Origin: Flavobacterium cheongpyeongense
GTDB taxonomy: Bacteria; Bacteroidota; Bacteroidia; Flavobacteriales; Flavobacteriaceae
Direction: 5' to 3'
Assembly: GCF_003202435.1 (NCBI RefSeq)
Contig: NZ_QJHK01000032.1
Coordinates: 1 to 34,580, forward strand
DNA: 34,580 bases
The notes beneath the pieces were generated by a model. That model was not told where the DNA came from and searched no databases. It was given only the letters and a program-made list of their open reading frames with translations. Shown one piece after another: positions 1 through 8,639 of the stretch. The number at the start of each line of letters is the position of its first letter. Within the stretch, counting starts at the first letter, position 1. Made by a program: the position numbers and the translations under genes.

Positions 1-46
1 TCTTGAATTTTTCAGAATAAAGAATGTAAACAACAAATTCAGCCAT
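1..46 (-). CDS. GIY-YIG nuclease family protein, N-terminus only
   Basis: Partial gene: reading from the ATG at 46 down to the window edge gives 15 codons, MAEFVVYILYSEKFK. The VYILYSEK string is the usual first strand of small stand-alone GIY-YIG endonuclease-like proteins of the UPF0213 type, where the first Tyr-Ile-Leu belongs to the catalytic fold. Everything after residue 15 lies outside the window, so the catalytic residues cannot be checked. It starts 20 bases beyond the terminator that follows the tRNA-Met gene and is probably transcribed on its own. The family call rests on a very short stretch. Confidence 0.6.
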   Translation of the reverse strand, partial: MAEFVVYILYSEKFK

Positions 47-65
47 ATTTCAAAACGCTATAAAC

Positions 66-92
66 AAAAAAGCTCCAGATTTCTCTGAAGCT
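66..92 (-). terminator. Rho-independent terminator of the tRNA-Met gene
   Basis: On the minus strand a 9-bp stem (84-92 with 71-79, one G-U pair) closes a GAAA tetraloop and is followed by a run of U (71 down to 66). It sits 10 bases beyond the 3' end of the tRNA. Confidence 0.85.
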
Positions 93-101
93 TTTACTTA
101 G

Positions 102-174
102 TAGCGGGAACAGGACTCGAACCTGTGACCTTCGGGTTATGAGCCCGACGAGCTGCCTACTGCTCTATCCCGCG
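102..174 (-). tRNA. initiator tRNA-Met (CAT anticodon)
   Basis: A 73-nt cloverleaf folds on the minus strand with anticodon CAU. Two initiator hallmarks are visible: the first base C1 faces U72 and does not form a Watson-Crick pair, and the anticodon stem ends in three consecutive G-C pairs (GGG/CCC). The T arm reads GGUUCGAGUCC. CCA is not encoded, so it must be added after transcription. Its own promoter and terminator flank it. Confidence 0.95.
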
Positions 175-186
175 ATGTTTCGGGTG

Positions 187-216
187 CAAAGATACGCCCA
201 TTTTTGAGAAAAACAA
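187..216 (-). promoter_or_regulatory. Bacteroidota promoter of tRNA-Met
   Basis: On the minus strand there is TTG (216-214), then a 19-base spacer, then TATCTTTG (194-187). This fits the TTG / TAnnTTTG consensus described for Flavobacterium, with spacing within the usual 17-23 bases. The box ends 12 bases before the first tRNA base. Confidence 0.8.
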
Positions 217-263
217 TGAAAACTTAAAAAAATGTTTTATTTTCTGTATTAAGTTGATATGAC

Positions 264-271
264 TACCTTTG
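264..271 (+). promoter_or_regulatory. -7 box ahead of era
   Basis: TACCTTTG matches the TAnnTTTG box and lies 20 bases before the era ATG, giving a very short 5' leader. I see no TTG at the expected -33 distance, so the promoter is incomplete by consensus. Confidence 0.6.
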
Positions 272-291
272 CACAATAAATTATATTCAAA

Positions 292-1173
292 ATGTCACAT
301 AAAGCAGGTTTCGTAAACATTATCGGAAATCCAAACGTTGGAAAATCAACCCTGATGAATGCCTTCGTTGGAGAGCGATTATCAATCATTACGTCAAAAG
401 CACAAACTACACGTCACAGAATTTTAGGAATCGTAAACGGAGAAGACTTTCAGCTAGTCTTGTCTGATACACCCGGAATCATCAAACCAGCATACGAAAT
501 GCAGGAATCGATGATGAATTTTGTAAAATCGGCTTTTGAAGATGCAGACATTTTAATTTATATGGTCGAAATAGGGGAGCAGGACTTAAAAGACGAAGCT
601 TTCTTTAATAAAATCATCCACGCTAAAATTCCGGTTCTGTTATTATTGAATAAAATCGACAATTCAAACCAGCAACAATTGGAAGAGCAGGTAGCATTTT
701 GGAAAGAAAAAGTGCCAAACGCAGAAATTTTTCCAATTTCGGCCCTCCAGAATTTTAACGTTCCCGAAGTTTTTGGCAGAATAATAGAATTACTTCCGGA
801 GTCTCCGGCCTATTACCCAAAAGATCAGTTGACAGACAAACCGGAACGTTTTTTCGTAAACGAAACCATTCGTGAAAAGATTTTACTGAACTACAGCAAA
901 GAAATTCCGTATGCAGTAGAAATTGTAACAGAAGAGTTTTTTGAAGACGAAAAAATCATCAGAATCCGTTCTATTATTATGGTGGAACGCGAAACACAAA
1001 AAGGAATCATTATTGGGCACAAAGGGGCTGCTCTTAAAAAAGTTGGAACCGATGCTCGTGCTGATCTGGAAAAATTCTTCGGAAAACAAATTCATATCGA
1101 ATTGGTGGTGAAAGTCAATAAAAATTGGAGGAGCAACGCCAATATGCTGAAACGTTTCGGATATAATCAGTAA
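292..1173 (+). CDS. era: GTPase Era, 16S rRNA maturation factor
   Basis: Era binds the 3' end of 16S rRNA and acts in assembly of the small ribosomal subunit. The 293-residue protein has the normal length. G1 is GNPNVGKS (12-19), G3 is DTPG (59-62), G4 is NKID (120-123) and G5 is SAL (150-152). The C-terminal KH domain is recognised by GHKG at 242-245 and by the ending around KVNKNWRSNANMLKRFGY. The start is chosen because the GTPase motif begins 12 residues in, as in the family, and a -7 box lies 20 bases upstream. The next genes are a CHAP-domain protein and the second GTPase der on the same strand. A REP-like element begins a few bases after the stop. Confidence 0.97.
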   Translation: MSHKAGFVNIIGNPNVGKSTLMNAFVGERLSIITSKAQTTRHRILGIVNGEDFQLVLSDTPGIIKPAYEMQESMMNFVKSAFEDADILIYMVEIGEQDLKDEAFFNKIIHAKIPVLLLLNKIDNSNQQQLEEQVAFWKEKVPNAEIFPISALQNFNVPEVFGRIIELLPESPAYYPKDQLTDKPERFFVNETIREKILLNYSKEIPYAVEIVTEEFFEDEKIIRIRSIIMVERETQKGIIIGHKGAALKKVGTDARADLEKFFGKQIHIELVVKVNKNWRSNANMLKRFGYNQ

Positions 1174-1180
1174 TGAGGTT

Positions 1181-1266
1181 TGGGCGTGTCCCAAGGGCCG
1201 GGCTGTACACTATATCTTTTGTGCCGAACCCGGCCACAAAAGGATACCGTTTCCATCCCTCACGCA
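1181..1266 (+). repeat. REP-like palindromic element, copy A
   Basis: About 85 bases, more GC-rich than the surroundings, directly after era. The core is CTATATCTTT (1210-1219), a stem of CTTTTGTG (1216-1223) pairing with CACAAAAG (1235-1242) extended by CCG/CGG, then GGATACCG (1242-1249). A related copy in opposite orientation lies at 1929-2000. From memory, elements of this pattern are common between genes in Flavobacterium. The outer limits are estimates. Confidence 0.7.
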
Positions 1267-1304
1267 TACGAACTAAAAAAACCTTGGTTCTTAAATAGAA
1301 ATTA

Positions 1305-1931
1305 ATGAAAATTAAAAAGATTGTTTTTATAGTAATTTCAGTTTTAACCTTGGGTTATGCAGGACTAAAAGTTGTAAAAAGAATAAATTTTAATCAAAAT
1401 TATAAAATAGGTCAGGTACTGGATAGTTTACATGGTGTAAAAGTGTACTATAATGGAGGTGTTGATAATGTTCTTGAGAGAAACGTTACAAAAGACCATT
1501 ACAATCTAGGACTAAAATACCAATGTGTTGAGTTTGTAAAACGATATTATTATGAGCATTTTAAGCACAAAATGCCGGACGCATACGGACATGCAAAGGA
1601 TTTTTTTGATCCTGAAGTTAAGGATGGTGAACTGAACGTAAAACGAAATTTAATGCAATACACAAATCCGGGTAAATCAAAACCTGAAATCGGAGATTTG
1701 GTTGTTTTTTCCGGATCAGTTTTAAACAGATTTGGACATGTGGCCATAATTTCTAAAGTTTCAGAAAATGAAATCGAAATTATGCAGCAAAATCCCGGAC
1801 CATTTAGCAGTTCAAAAGAAACGTTTGTTATGAACTTTCAGGAGGGCAATTATAAAATAGAGAATGACAGATTGCTGGGCTGGTTAAGAAAAAATAATGA
1901 AAAGGATCTTCTTGTACCCCAAAAGCCCTAG
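1305..1931 (+). CDS. membrane-anchored CHAP-domain protein (probable amidase)
   Basis: A 208-residue protein with one N-terminal hydrophobic segment (about 4-24) that anchors or exports it. A CHAP (NlpC/P60-like cysteine hydrolase) domain follows: YQCVEFVKRYY with the likely nucleophile Cys74, EIGDLVVFSG at 128-137, and GHVAIISKV with the likely catalytic His145. CHAP enzymes cut amide bonds in peptidoglycan peptides or in glutathionylspermidine. The substrate cannot be told here, though a cell-wall role outside the cytoplasmic membrane fits the anchor. The gene lies between era and der but is framed by two inverted REP-like elements. The stop codon TAG and probably the last few codons (VPQKP) overlap the edge of the second element, so the C-terminus may have been altered by that insertion. 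Confidence 0.8.
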   Translation: MKIKKIVFIVISVLTLGYAGLKVVKRINFNQNYKIGQVLDSLHGVKVYYNGGVDNVLERNVTKDHYNLGLKYQCVEFVKRYYYEHFKHKMPDAYGHAKDFFDPEVKDGELNVKRNLMQYTNPGKSKPEIGDLVVFSGSVLNRFGHVAIISKVSENEIEIMQQNPGPFSSSKETFVMNFQEGNYKIENDRLLGWLRKNNEKDLLVPQKP

Positions 1932-2000
1932 CCCAGATAGGAGCGGCATCCTTTTTCTGGCTCCTTTAGCCAGAGAAAGATATAGCGGATAGCTGGAATT
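1929..2000 (-). repeat. REP-like palindromic element, copy B (inverted)
   Basis: Reading the minus strand gives the same order of blocks as copy A: AGCTATCCG, CTATATCTTT (1985-1976), a hairpin, GGATGCCG (1951-1944). The hairpin has a 12-bp stem (1951-1962 with 1968-1979, one G-U pair on one strand) and a 5-base loop. The stem sequence differs from copy A while pairing is kept. It begins at the stop codon of the CHAP gene. Confidence 0.7.
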
Positions 2001-2076
2001 TGGTCCTGAAAATAACAAGAGTTACAATAAAAAACGCAGGGACTTAGAAACGTAGCAACTTAGCCACTTTTTTAAC

Positions 2077-2084
2077 TACCTTTG
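2077..2084 (+). promoter_or_regulatory. -7 box ahead of der
   Basis: TACCTTTG followed by GCA, as in the box before era. It would give a 5' leader of about 90 bases. No TTG is visible at the -33 distance. The leader holds a small hairpin, GCAGA/TCTGC, at 2139-2156. Confidence 0.55.
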
Positions 2085-2181
2085 CAAAAAATTAAAACAC
2101 AGTATTTTGGGTTGGCCATTTATGTGATTTTGTCAAAAGCAGAATCAACAATCTGCATCCAAAAGCTTAAAATTCAAAAAA

Positions 2182-3492
2182 ATGAATAACATTGTTGCGA
2201 TAGTAGGAAGACCTAATGTAGGGAAATCAACCCTTTTTAATAGGCTGATACAAAGAAGAGAGGCCATTGTGGACTCAGTTTCCGGAGTTACCAGAGACAG
2301 AAATTACGGTAAAAGTGAGTGGAACGGAAAAGAATTTTCTGTGATTGACACCGGGGGGTACATTCGTGGTTCTGATGACGTTTTTGAAGGTGAAATCCGT
2401 AAACAGGTTGAACTTGCTATCGATGAAGCCGATGTTATTATTTTTGTGGTTGATGTAGAAGAAGGTATTACACCAATGGATGAAACGGTGGCAAAATTGT
2501 TGCGAAAAGTAACAAAACCGGTATTGCTGGCTGTCAATAAAGTGGATAATGCCATGCGCGAAAAAGATGCTGTAGAGTTTTATAATCTTGGTTTAGGGGA
2601 TTATTTTACGTTCGCCAGTATTTCAGGAAGCGGAACAGGAGATTTGTTAGACGCTTTGATTGAGTCATTTCCGGTAAAACCCGAGCCAGTTCAGGAAGAG
2701 GTCGTTTTACCTCGTTTTGCCGTAGTAGGGCGTCCAAATGCAGGAAAATCGAGTTTTATTAATGCATTGATTGGTCAGGACCGGTTTATGGTAACAGATA
2801 TTGCAGGAACAACACGTGATGCTATTGATACCAAATTTGACCGTTTTGGTTTTGAATTTAACCTTGTTGACACAGCAGGAATTCGTCGTAAAGCAAAAGT
2901 TAAGGAAGATTTAGAATTTTATTCGGTAATGCGTTCGGTAAGAGCAATTGAGCATGCCGATATTTGTATATTGGTTATCGATGCAACCAGAGGATTTGAA
3001 GGGCAGGACCAGAGTATTTTCTGGCTCGCTGAAAAAAACCGTAAAGGGGTTGTGATCCTGGTAAACAAATGGGATTTGGTAGAAAAAGATACCATGTCTA
3101 CTCGTGATTACGAAGAGAAAATCAAAAAAGAATTAATGCCTTTTACAGATGTGCCAATTTTGTTTGTTTCGGCTTTAACAAAACAGCGTTTATTGAAAGC
3201 ACTTGAAGCTACGGTACAGGTTTTTGAAAACAGAAAACAAAGAATCCCTACTTCAAAATTTAATGAATTTATGTTAAAGGTAATTGAAGCGTATCCTCCG
3301 CCGGCAACAAAAGGCAAGTATGTCAAAATTAAATACTGTATGCAGTTGCCTACTTTAACGCCTCAGTTTGTGTTTTTTGCCAATATGCCACAATATGTAA
3401 AAGAACCCTACAAGCGTTATTTAGAAAATAAGATTAGAGAAAACTGGGACTTTGCAGGGGTTCCGATAGATATTTATATCAGAGAAAAATAG
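2182..3492 (+). CDS. der: GTPase Der (EngA), 50S subunit assembly
   Basis: Der is the tandem-domain GTPase needed for assembly of the large ribosomal subunit. The 436-residue protein shows two complete GTPase domains: GRPNVGKS (9-16), DTGG (56-59) and NKVD (119-122) in the first, and GRPNAGKS (183-190), DTAG (230-233) and NKWD (295-298) in the second. A KH-like C-terminal domain follows (about 355-436). Length and order match the family. The start is the first ATG, eight residues before the first P-loop. A perfect terminator follows 10 bases after the stop, so der ends its transcript. Its neighbour era acts on the small subunit. Confidence 0.97.
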   Translation: MNNIVAIVGRPNVGKSTLFNRLIQRREAIVDSVSGVTRDRNYGKSEWNGKEFSVIDTGGYIRGSDDVFEGEIRKQVELAIDEADVIIFVVDVEEGITPMDETVAKLLRKVTKPVLLAVNKVDNAMREKDAVEFYNLGLGDYFTFASISGSGTGDLLDALIESFPVKPEPVQEEVVLPRFAVVGRPNAGKSSFINALIGQDRFMVTDIAGTTRDAIDTKFDRFGFEFNLVDTAGIRRKAKVKEDLEFYSVMRSVRAIEHADICILVIDATRGFEGQDQSIFWLAEKNRKGVVILVNKWDLVEKDTMSTRDYEEKIKKELMPFTDVPILFVSALTKQRLLKALEATVQVFENRKQRIPTSKFNEFMLKVIEAYPPPATKGKYVKIKYCMQLPTLTPQFVFFANMPQYVKEPYKRYLENKIRENWDFAGVPIDIYIREK

Positions 3493-3501
3493 AAAATATA
3501 G

Positions 3502-3525
3502 AGTCCCATTTTTGGGACTTTTTTT
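3502..3525 (+). terminator. Rho-independent terminator after der
   Basis: A perfect 7-bp stem AGTCCCA/TGGGACT (3502-3508 with 3513-3519), TTTT loop, followed by six T. Confidence 0.93.
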
Positions 3526-3649
3526 ATGTCTTGGTATTGTAGAAACAATAATACTGAAAGTGAATTGGCATTATGTTTAGATAAATGTAAAAATCACAAT
3601 TAAACCCTTTGATTCATTTGGAGTCTTATTGTTCTAACCAAATATTTGT

Positions 3650-6451
3650 ATGACCAGATTATCTCATTTTTTATTATTTTTTATTTTTGCCTATAGTGCT
3701 AATGCCCAGAATGATATTGTACTCAAAGGAATCGTTCTTGATATTAATTCGCAAGTTCCAGTTGAAATGGCGACGGTTTATTTTACAACTGTAAAAGATT
3801 CGGTTGTCATCGATTATGCTACAACAGACAAAAACGGTGTGTTTCGGTTAAATACTAAAAAGCTGGACAAACCTGTTTTTCTTAAAATAAATTATCTGGG
3901 CTATCAAACCTACACAGAAGAGCAACATAATCTTTTGGAAAGTAAAGACTTCGGAAAATTATATCTGGTCGAAAGCGTAAATGCATTAAATGAGGTTATT
4001 GTAAAAAGCGAAGCTCCGCCAATTCGTATGAAACAGGACACCTTAGAGTATAATGCTGCTTCTTATAAAGTCCGTCCGGATGCAAATGTAGAAACCTTAT
4101 TAAAACAATTACCGGGATTTGACGTAGATGATGCCGGAAAAATAACGGTTAACGGAAAAGAAGTAAATCAGCTTCTGGTAAACGGAAAGCCATTTTTTGA
4201 CAGGGACGGTGCTATGGCATTGAAAAATTTGCCTGCTGAAATTATACAAAAAGTTCAGGTTTCTGATTTTAAGACGAAAAAAGAAGAATTATCCAAACAG
4301 GAATCTACTTCGGATTATTCAAGTATCAATCTTACTATTGATGAAAAGAAAAACAAAGGCTATTTTGGTAAAATCTTAGCCGGATATGGTTCTGATGATC
4401 GCTACGAAAGCAGTCTGATCATGAATTTTTTCAATAATAAACAAAAAATAAGTATTCTTGGGGCTTCAAATAATATTAACTCTACGGGTTTTAGTCAGGA
4501 TGAGGTATTCGACAGTATGGGAGGGGGAAGAACTGCCAGAGGAGGAAAAAGTTCAACAGGAGGCAAAGGAATTACGCAATCTAATTTGTTAGGGATCAAT
4601 TATTCTGATGATTGGACAGAAAAACTAATGGCCTCCGGAAGTTATAATTTTTCAAATACAATTAACAATAACAAAAGCACGGTCAATGAAGCTATTATTC
4701 TGCCAACCGGAAATAATTTTACTCATTCAGATTCCAACACAAGAAGTGAAAGTACGGGCAACAAAGCTAATTTTGAACTGGAGTATAAAATAAATCCAAC
4801 AACTAGTCTTGTTATTATTCCAAATCTAAGTCAGACACGTTCTAATGGAAACTCCAATTCGAACAGTACAACTAAGGATGCAGAGGATAATGAAGATTTT
4901 TTAAACAAGAGCAGCTCAGTTTCTTATAGAGAAAATACTGCCACAAATTTTGCAAATACAATCAATTTTAATAAGGCATTCGAAAAGAAATCGCGAAATA
5001 TGAGCTTTGTTTTTTCGAATAATAATACCAGGAATGATTCAGATGGGTTTAATGATTCAAACACCTTTTTTACTCTGGAACCAGATAAAAACGTTGATAG
5101 ATACCAAAAAACAGGCGGTAGAAATGTTTCAGATTCCTATTCTTTGGATCTTGAATATACCGAGCCCGTTACAGATTCTCTTAGAGTGCGCTTTGGTTCT
5201 GATTTTGACTGGCAGGGTTCATCAAATGACCAGGAAACCTATGATGTTGACCGGAAAACAGGCGAGATTTTAGGTTTAAATTCTTCATTGACAACGTATA
5301 CAAACTCTAAACAAAATGCGTTTACGCCAAAAGTGGGGATTACATTAAGAAAAAATAAATATACATTAAATCTGGATTCAAAAACGTCTATTGTCAATTT
5401 TGATAATTATTCGTTGTATATGGGTAATGAAACCCAGTTAAATAAAAAATATGCCTTACCTTTTGCCACTGCCCAGTTGCGATATAAATTTAGTAAATCA
5501 AAGAATCTGACATTAAAATACGATTACTCAAATGCAATACCTTCAGCAAATTATTTAATGCCAATTGCTAATTTAAACAATCCGTTGAATAGCATCATTG
5601 GTAATGCTGATTTAGATCCTATTGAGAAAAACTCGATGAATTTTAATTTCAGGAATTTCGATTTTCGCAGCCGTTCAGGTTATGCTTTTTCGCTAAAAGG
5701 AGATTATTATAATAATGATATTGTGTCAACTTCTGTCTTTGATGAAAATGGTAAAAGAACAACAACGTATGTGAATATTTCTGGAAATTATTCTCTTTCA
5801 GGGGGTGCAAACTGGAATCAGTCGATTAAAAAAGAAGCACATACTTTGCGATATGGAATTGGGCTAAACGCAAGTTATACTTTTGATAAAGGATATACAA
5901 ATACGGTTTTATTTAATGCCAAATCAACAGCAATTTCGCCTAAATTGTATTTTACTTATGAATATGGTGAATTACTGACTATATCTCCGTCTTATGGTTT
6001 GTCTTTTAATGAGACTCACTATCAAAATACTTCTGCGACTTCGACTTCGGCAGTTGTGCATAGGGCTAATTTACAAACCACAACCTACTGGCCGGACAAT
6101 TTGATTTTTGGAAACGATTTTGGATATACTTATAATTCTAATATTTCGGATGATTTTAAAAAAGATTTTTACCTGTGGAATACCAGTTTGTCGTATGGTT
6201 TTTTAAAGAAAACATTATACGCTAAAATAAAAGTGTATGATGTACTGAATCAGAACCAAAGTGCTACCAGGACCATTTCGGCAACCTCGGTACGTGATGA
6301 AGAAAATACCGTTCTAAAACGTTATGTGATGTTTTCTGTAGCGTATAAAATCGGGAATTTTGCAGCAGAAAAAGGATCTAAAAGACGAGGAGGTGAACGC
6401 GGAGATGGTGGAGATAGAGGAGAGCGCGGCGGAAGAGAAAGAGAAGAATAA
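3650..6451 (+). CDS. outer-membrane beta-barrel protein, TonB-receptor-like
   Basis: A 933-residue protein with a signal peptide (1-19, cut near ANA-Q). A carboxypeptidase regulatory-like beta-sandwich follows (about 24-110), then a plug-like region (about 125-215; VETLLKQLPGFDVDD, VNGKPFF, LPAEIIQKVQVSD) and a long barrel with alternating short strands to about residue 905. This is the layout of the outer-membrane beta-barrel family common in Bacteroidota (OMP_b-brl_3 type), which resembles TonB-dependent receptors but is distinct from SusC; no SusD gene is nearby. The last 25 or so residues form a tail rich in Arg, Gly and Glu after the barrel, which is unusual. The substrate is unknown. 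The gene lies between two clear terminators and is probably monocistronic. Confidence 0.85.
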   Translation: MTRLSHFLLFFIFAYSANAQNDIVLKGIVLDINSQVPVEMATVYFTTVKDSVVIDYATTDKNGVFRLNTKKLDKPVFLKINYLGYQTYTEEQHNLLESKDFGKLYLVESVNALNEVIVKSEAPPIRMKQDTLEYNAASYKVRPDANVETLLKQLPGFDVDDAGKITVNGKEVNQLLVNGKPFFDRDGAMALKNLPAEIIQKVQVSDFKTKKEELSKQESTSDYSSINLTIDEKKNKGYFGKILAGYGSDDRYESSLIMNFFNNKQKISILGASNNINSTGFSQDEVFDSMGGGRTARGGKSSTGGKGITQSNLLGINYSDDWTEKLMASGSYNFSNTINNNKSTVNEAIILPTGNNFTHSDSNTRSESTGNKANFELEYKINPTTSLVIIPNLSQTRSNGNSNSNSTTKDAEDNEDFLNKSSSVSYRENTATNFANTINFNKAFEKKSRNMSFVFSNNNTRNDSDGFNDSNTFFTLEPDKNVDRYQKTGGRNVSDSYSLDLEYTEPVTDSLRVRFGSDFDWQGSSNDQETYDVDRKTGEILGLNSSLTTYTNSKQNAFTPKVGITLRKNKYTLNLDSKTSIVNFDNYSLYMGNETQLNKKYALPFATAQLRYKFSKSKNLTLKYDYSNAIPSANYLMPIANLNNPLNSIIGNADLDPIEKNSMNFNFRNFDFRSRSGYAFSLKGDYYNNDIVSTSVFDENGKRTTTYVNISGNYSLSGGANWNQSIKKEAHTLRYGIGLNASYTFDKGYTNTVLFNAKSTAISPKLYFTYEYGELLTISPSYGLSFNETHYQNTSATSTSAVVHRANLQTTTYWPDNLIFGNDFGYTYNSNISDDFKKDFYLWNTSLSYGFLKKTLYAKIKVYDVLNQNQSATRTISATSVRDEENTVLKRYVMFSVAYKIGNFAAEKGSKRRGGERGDGGDRGERGGREREE

Positions 6452-6488
6452 AGTTTAAAATGCTTAAAAAGAAATAGATACGATGATA

Positions 6489-6517
6489 AAAAACTCCAGC
6501 AAAAAACTGGAGTTTTT
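6489..6517. terminator. bidirectional terminator between converging genes
   Basis: An 11-bp stem AAAAACTCCAG/CTGGAGTTTTT (6489-6499 with 6507-6517) with a 7-base loop, A-run on the left and T-run on the right. It can serve the barrel gene on the plus strand and the DUF2490 gene on the minus strand. Confidence 0.9.
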
Positions 6518-6558
6518 TATTGAAAAACTGTTTCAACAAATTATTAGAATTTGATTTT

Positions 6559-7305
6559 TTACGATTTAATTTTTCTGTTAATTCTGTGATAAACAGTAAA
6601 ACGAAGAATATCACGATCATAAAAATCAACACCGCTGGCACGCCTCTGAAAACTTTTCAGATAGCCCAATTCCAAACCAATATTGGGGTTGAAATGGTAT
6701 CGTAAAGCTCCGTAAATTCGGTTTTGGTCGAAGGTGTTTTTCTTATTATCTTTTCCGTAATTCAACAAAATCTCATCAGAAATTGTTGCTTTTAAACTTC
6801 TTTTTTCTTTTTCCCAAAGTGTAAAAGTCGATTGCAGCCGGTATCTGAACCTGAAAGCAAAAGAGTAATCGTTTAATAATTCTGTTTTGGTCGCCTTTTG
6901 AATGAATCTTTCTTCAACCTGAAAACGGTTATGAAAAGTAATTTTTGCTATATCATTTATAAAAGTAATATCCTGTTGTCCGCGATATTCAGGAGTTGTA
7001 AAATCTGGATCAGTAAGAGGAGTCTGTGTATTTACGCTAAAATAAGCCAATCCGCCGCCTAAGTCAATATTTTTGTTGGTACGGTATCTTCCCTGAATTC
7101 TTAGAACCCATAAATTTTCATGAATCGGATGAACAAAACTCCGATTATCAAATTCCGAATGCAGGGACCATTTTTCAGATATAGGCAAAATAGTGTAGTA
7201 CCGAAGCCAGGTTAATGTTTGGTGTTCGATGTTTTTTTTGCTCTGAGAAAAAACAATTTGGCTAATAAGGACTAAAAAAACAATAAATCTGAAAATCTTC
7301 ATCAA
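6559..7305 (-). CDS. DUF2490 family outer-membrane protein
   Basis: A 248-residue protein with a signal peptide (about 1-20, VFS-Q) and a series of amphipathic strands with aromatic residues at their ends, typical of a small outer-membrane barrel. The segments TLTWLRYYTILPISEKWSLH, LWVLRIQGRYR and FRFRYRLQSTFTLWEK, spaced through the protein, are what I recognise as DUF2490. Family function is unknown. It stands alone on the minus strand, separated from chrA by about 140 bases, and ends against the shared terminator at 6489-6517. Confidence 0.8.
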   Translation of the reverse strand: MMKIFRFIVFLVLISQIVFSQSKKNIEHQTLTWLRYYTILPISEKWSLHSEFDNRSFVHPIHENLWVLRIQGRYRTNKNIDLGGGLAYFSVNTQTPLTDPDFTTPEYRGQQDITFINDIAKITFHNRFQVEERFIQKATKTELLNDYSFAFRFRYRLQSTFTLWEKEKRSLKATISDEILLNYGKDNKKNTFDQNRIYGALRYHFNPNIGLELGYLKSFQRRASGVDFYDRDILRFTVYHRINRKIKS

Positions 7306-7442
7306 TTTTTATCAATTCAAGCTGCGAATATATACAAATGTGAATAGATTTATAGAAAAGTAAGATGGTTTTTAAATTGGGTTTGAATTCTATTTTGTGA
7401 TTTTATCAATTACAATGTTAAGTTTTAACTAACAGATAAGGG

Positions 7443-8621
7443 CTATATTAGCTTGATTAAGACTCCCACTAGAGCAGCAATAACAATAATATGAGGTTCT
7501 TGTAACCTTTTAACATATATCAAAATTAAGAGGGTTCCTATAGCAATCAGAGCTGTAGGAATATCAATAATTGTGCGCAGAGTAATTACTATTACTGCAC
7601 CAACCAAAGCACCAATTACCCCGGCAGTTATTCCGTCAACAAATGCTTTGATACTTTTGTTTTGCGATATTTTTTTGAAATAAGGAGCAGGTATAACGGT
7701 AAACAAATAACAAGGGAGAAAAGTTGCTAAAGCAGCAACGCAGGCTCCTGTAAATCCACCTACTAAATAACCAATAAATCCAACCGTAATAACAACAGGA
7801 CCGGGAGTAATCATGGCTACAGCAACGGCGTCAACAAACTGATTTTCGGTTAGCCAATGGTGTTCGTTAACAACTCCGGCGTGTAAAAAAGGAACAATAG
7901 CTAAACCGCTTCCAAAAACAAAGGCTCCGGCTTTAATAAAGAACCAGGCAAGGTCTCCTAGTTTTCCAAGTTCTACAGCAGAGAATCCAGAGGTAGCTAA
8001 CAGAAATAAAGAAGCTGTTTTATGTCGTTTGATCCATTTGGGAGGTGCTTTTACAATCATATAAATAAAACCTAAAACGATGAATAATGTTAGTTCTTCT
8101 CTTTGAGTTACAGCGGTAAGAATAGTAGCGGAGAAGTAAAATATCCAGAGAAGCCAATTATTTTTTATGGCAGTAATCTCAAATTTGCTAATCGATTTGG
8201 TAGTAATTTTATAAGAACTCAAAACAATGATACCAATTACAGCTGCACTTATACCATAAAAAACAGCTTGCATCCATGGTAAACCACCATATACCTTGTA
8301 AGCCATACCTAATAAAACTACCATTATGAAAGAAGGAAGAACAAACGCCAGCCCGGATAACGTAGCACCTAAAATGCCATAGTGCACAAACCCCATATAA
8401 ATCCCTAATTGTGCTGCTAATGGACCTGGGGCTAATTGAGATAATGCTAATCCTTCTTTAAAGTCGGAGTCATTAATCCATTTTTTGTCTTCGACCAAAT
8501 CACGTTGCATATAATTAACTAAGGCTACAGGACCACCAAATCCTGTTGTGCCAAGTTTAAGAAAATATTTAACCAGGTCGGTTAAAGTGTAATTAGGTTT
8601 ATTTTTTATGATTTCAGACAT
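7443..8621 (-). CDS. chrA: chromate transporter family (CHR) protein
   Basis: A 392-residue inner-membrane protein with two homologous CHR halves, each with its paired motifs: GFGGP (27-31) and APGPLA (64-69) in the first, FGSGL (236-240) and TPGPV (272-276) in the second. About ten hydrophobic segments are visible. Characterised members export chromate and several were linked to sulfate transport because the two anions are similar. The gene starts 18 bases after a small outer-membrane protein gene and is surely co-transcribed with it. The position downstream of an Rrf2 regulator, a Met/Cys-ending small ORF and a TonB receptor makes an anion or sulfur role more likely than chromate resistance alone, but this is inference. 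The symbol reflects family membership, not demonstrated chromate export. Confidence 0.88.
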   Translation of the reverse strand: MSEIIKNKPNYTLTDLVKYFLKLGTTGFGGPVALVNYMQRDLVEDKKWINDSDFKEGLALSQLAPGPLAAQLGIYMGFVHYGILGATLSGLAFVLPSFIMVVLLGMAYKVYGGLPWMQAVFYGISAAVIGIIVLSSYKITTKSISKFEITAIKNNWLLWIFYFSATILTAVTQREELTLFIVLGFIYMIVKAPPKWIKRHKTASLFLLATSGFSAVELGKLGDLAWFFIKAGAFVFGSGLAIVPFLHAGVVNEHHWLTENQFVDAVAVAMITPGPVVITVGFIGYLVGGFTGACVAALATFLPCYLFTVIPAPYFKKISQNKSIKAFVDGITAGVIGALVGAVIVITLRTIIDIPTALIAIGTLLILIYVKRLQEPHIIVIAALVGVLIKLI

Positions 8622-8639
8622 AATTTGGTTTAAATAATA

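Noticed and set aside
883..1194. 103-codon open frame opposite era
   Set aside because: It is antisense to the conserved KH domain of era, which explains all conservation there; its start lies inside the REP-like repeat.
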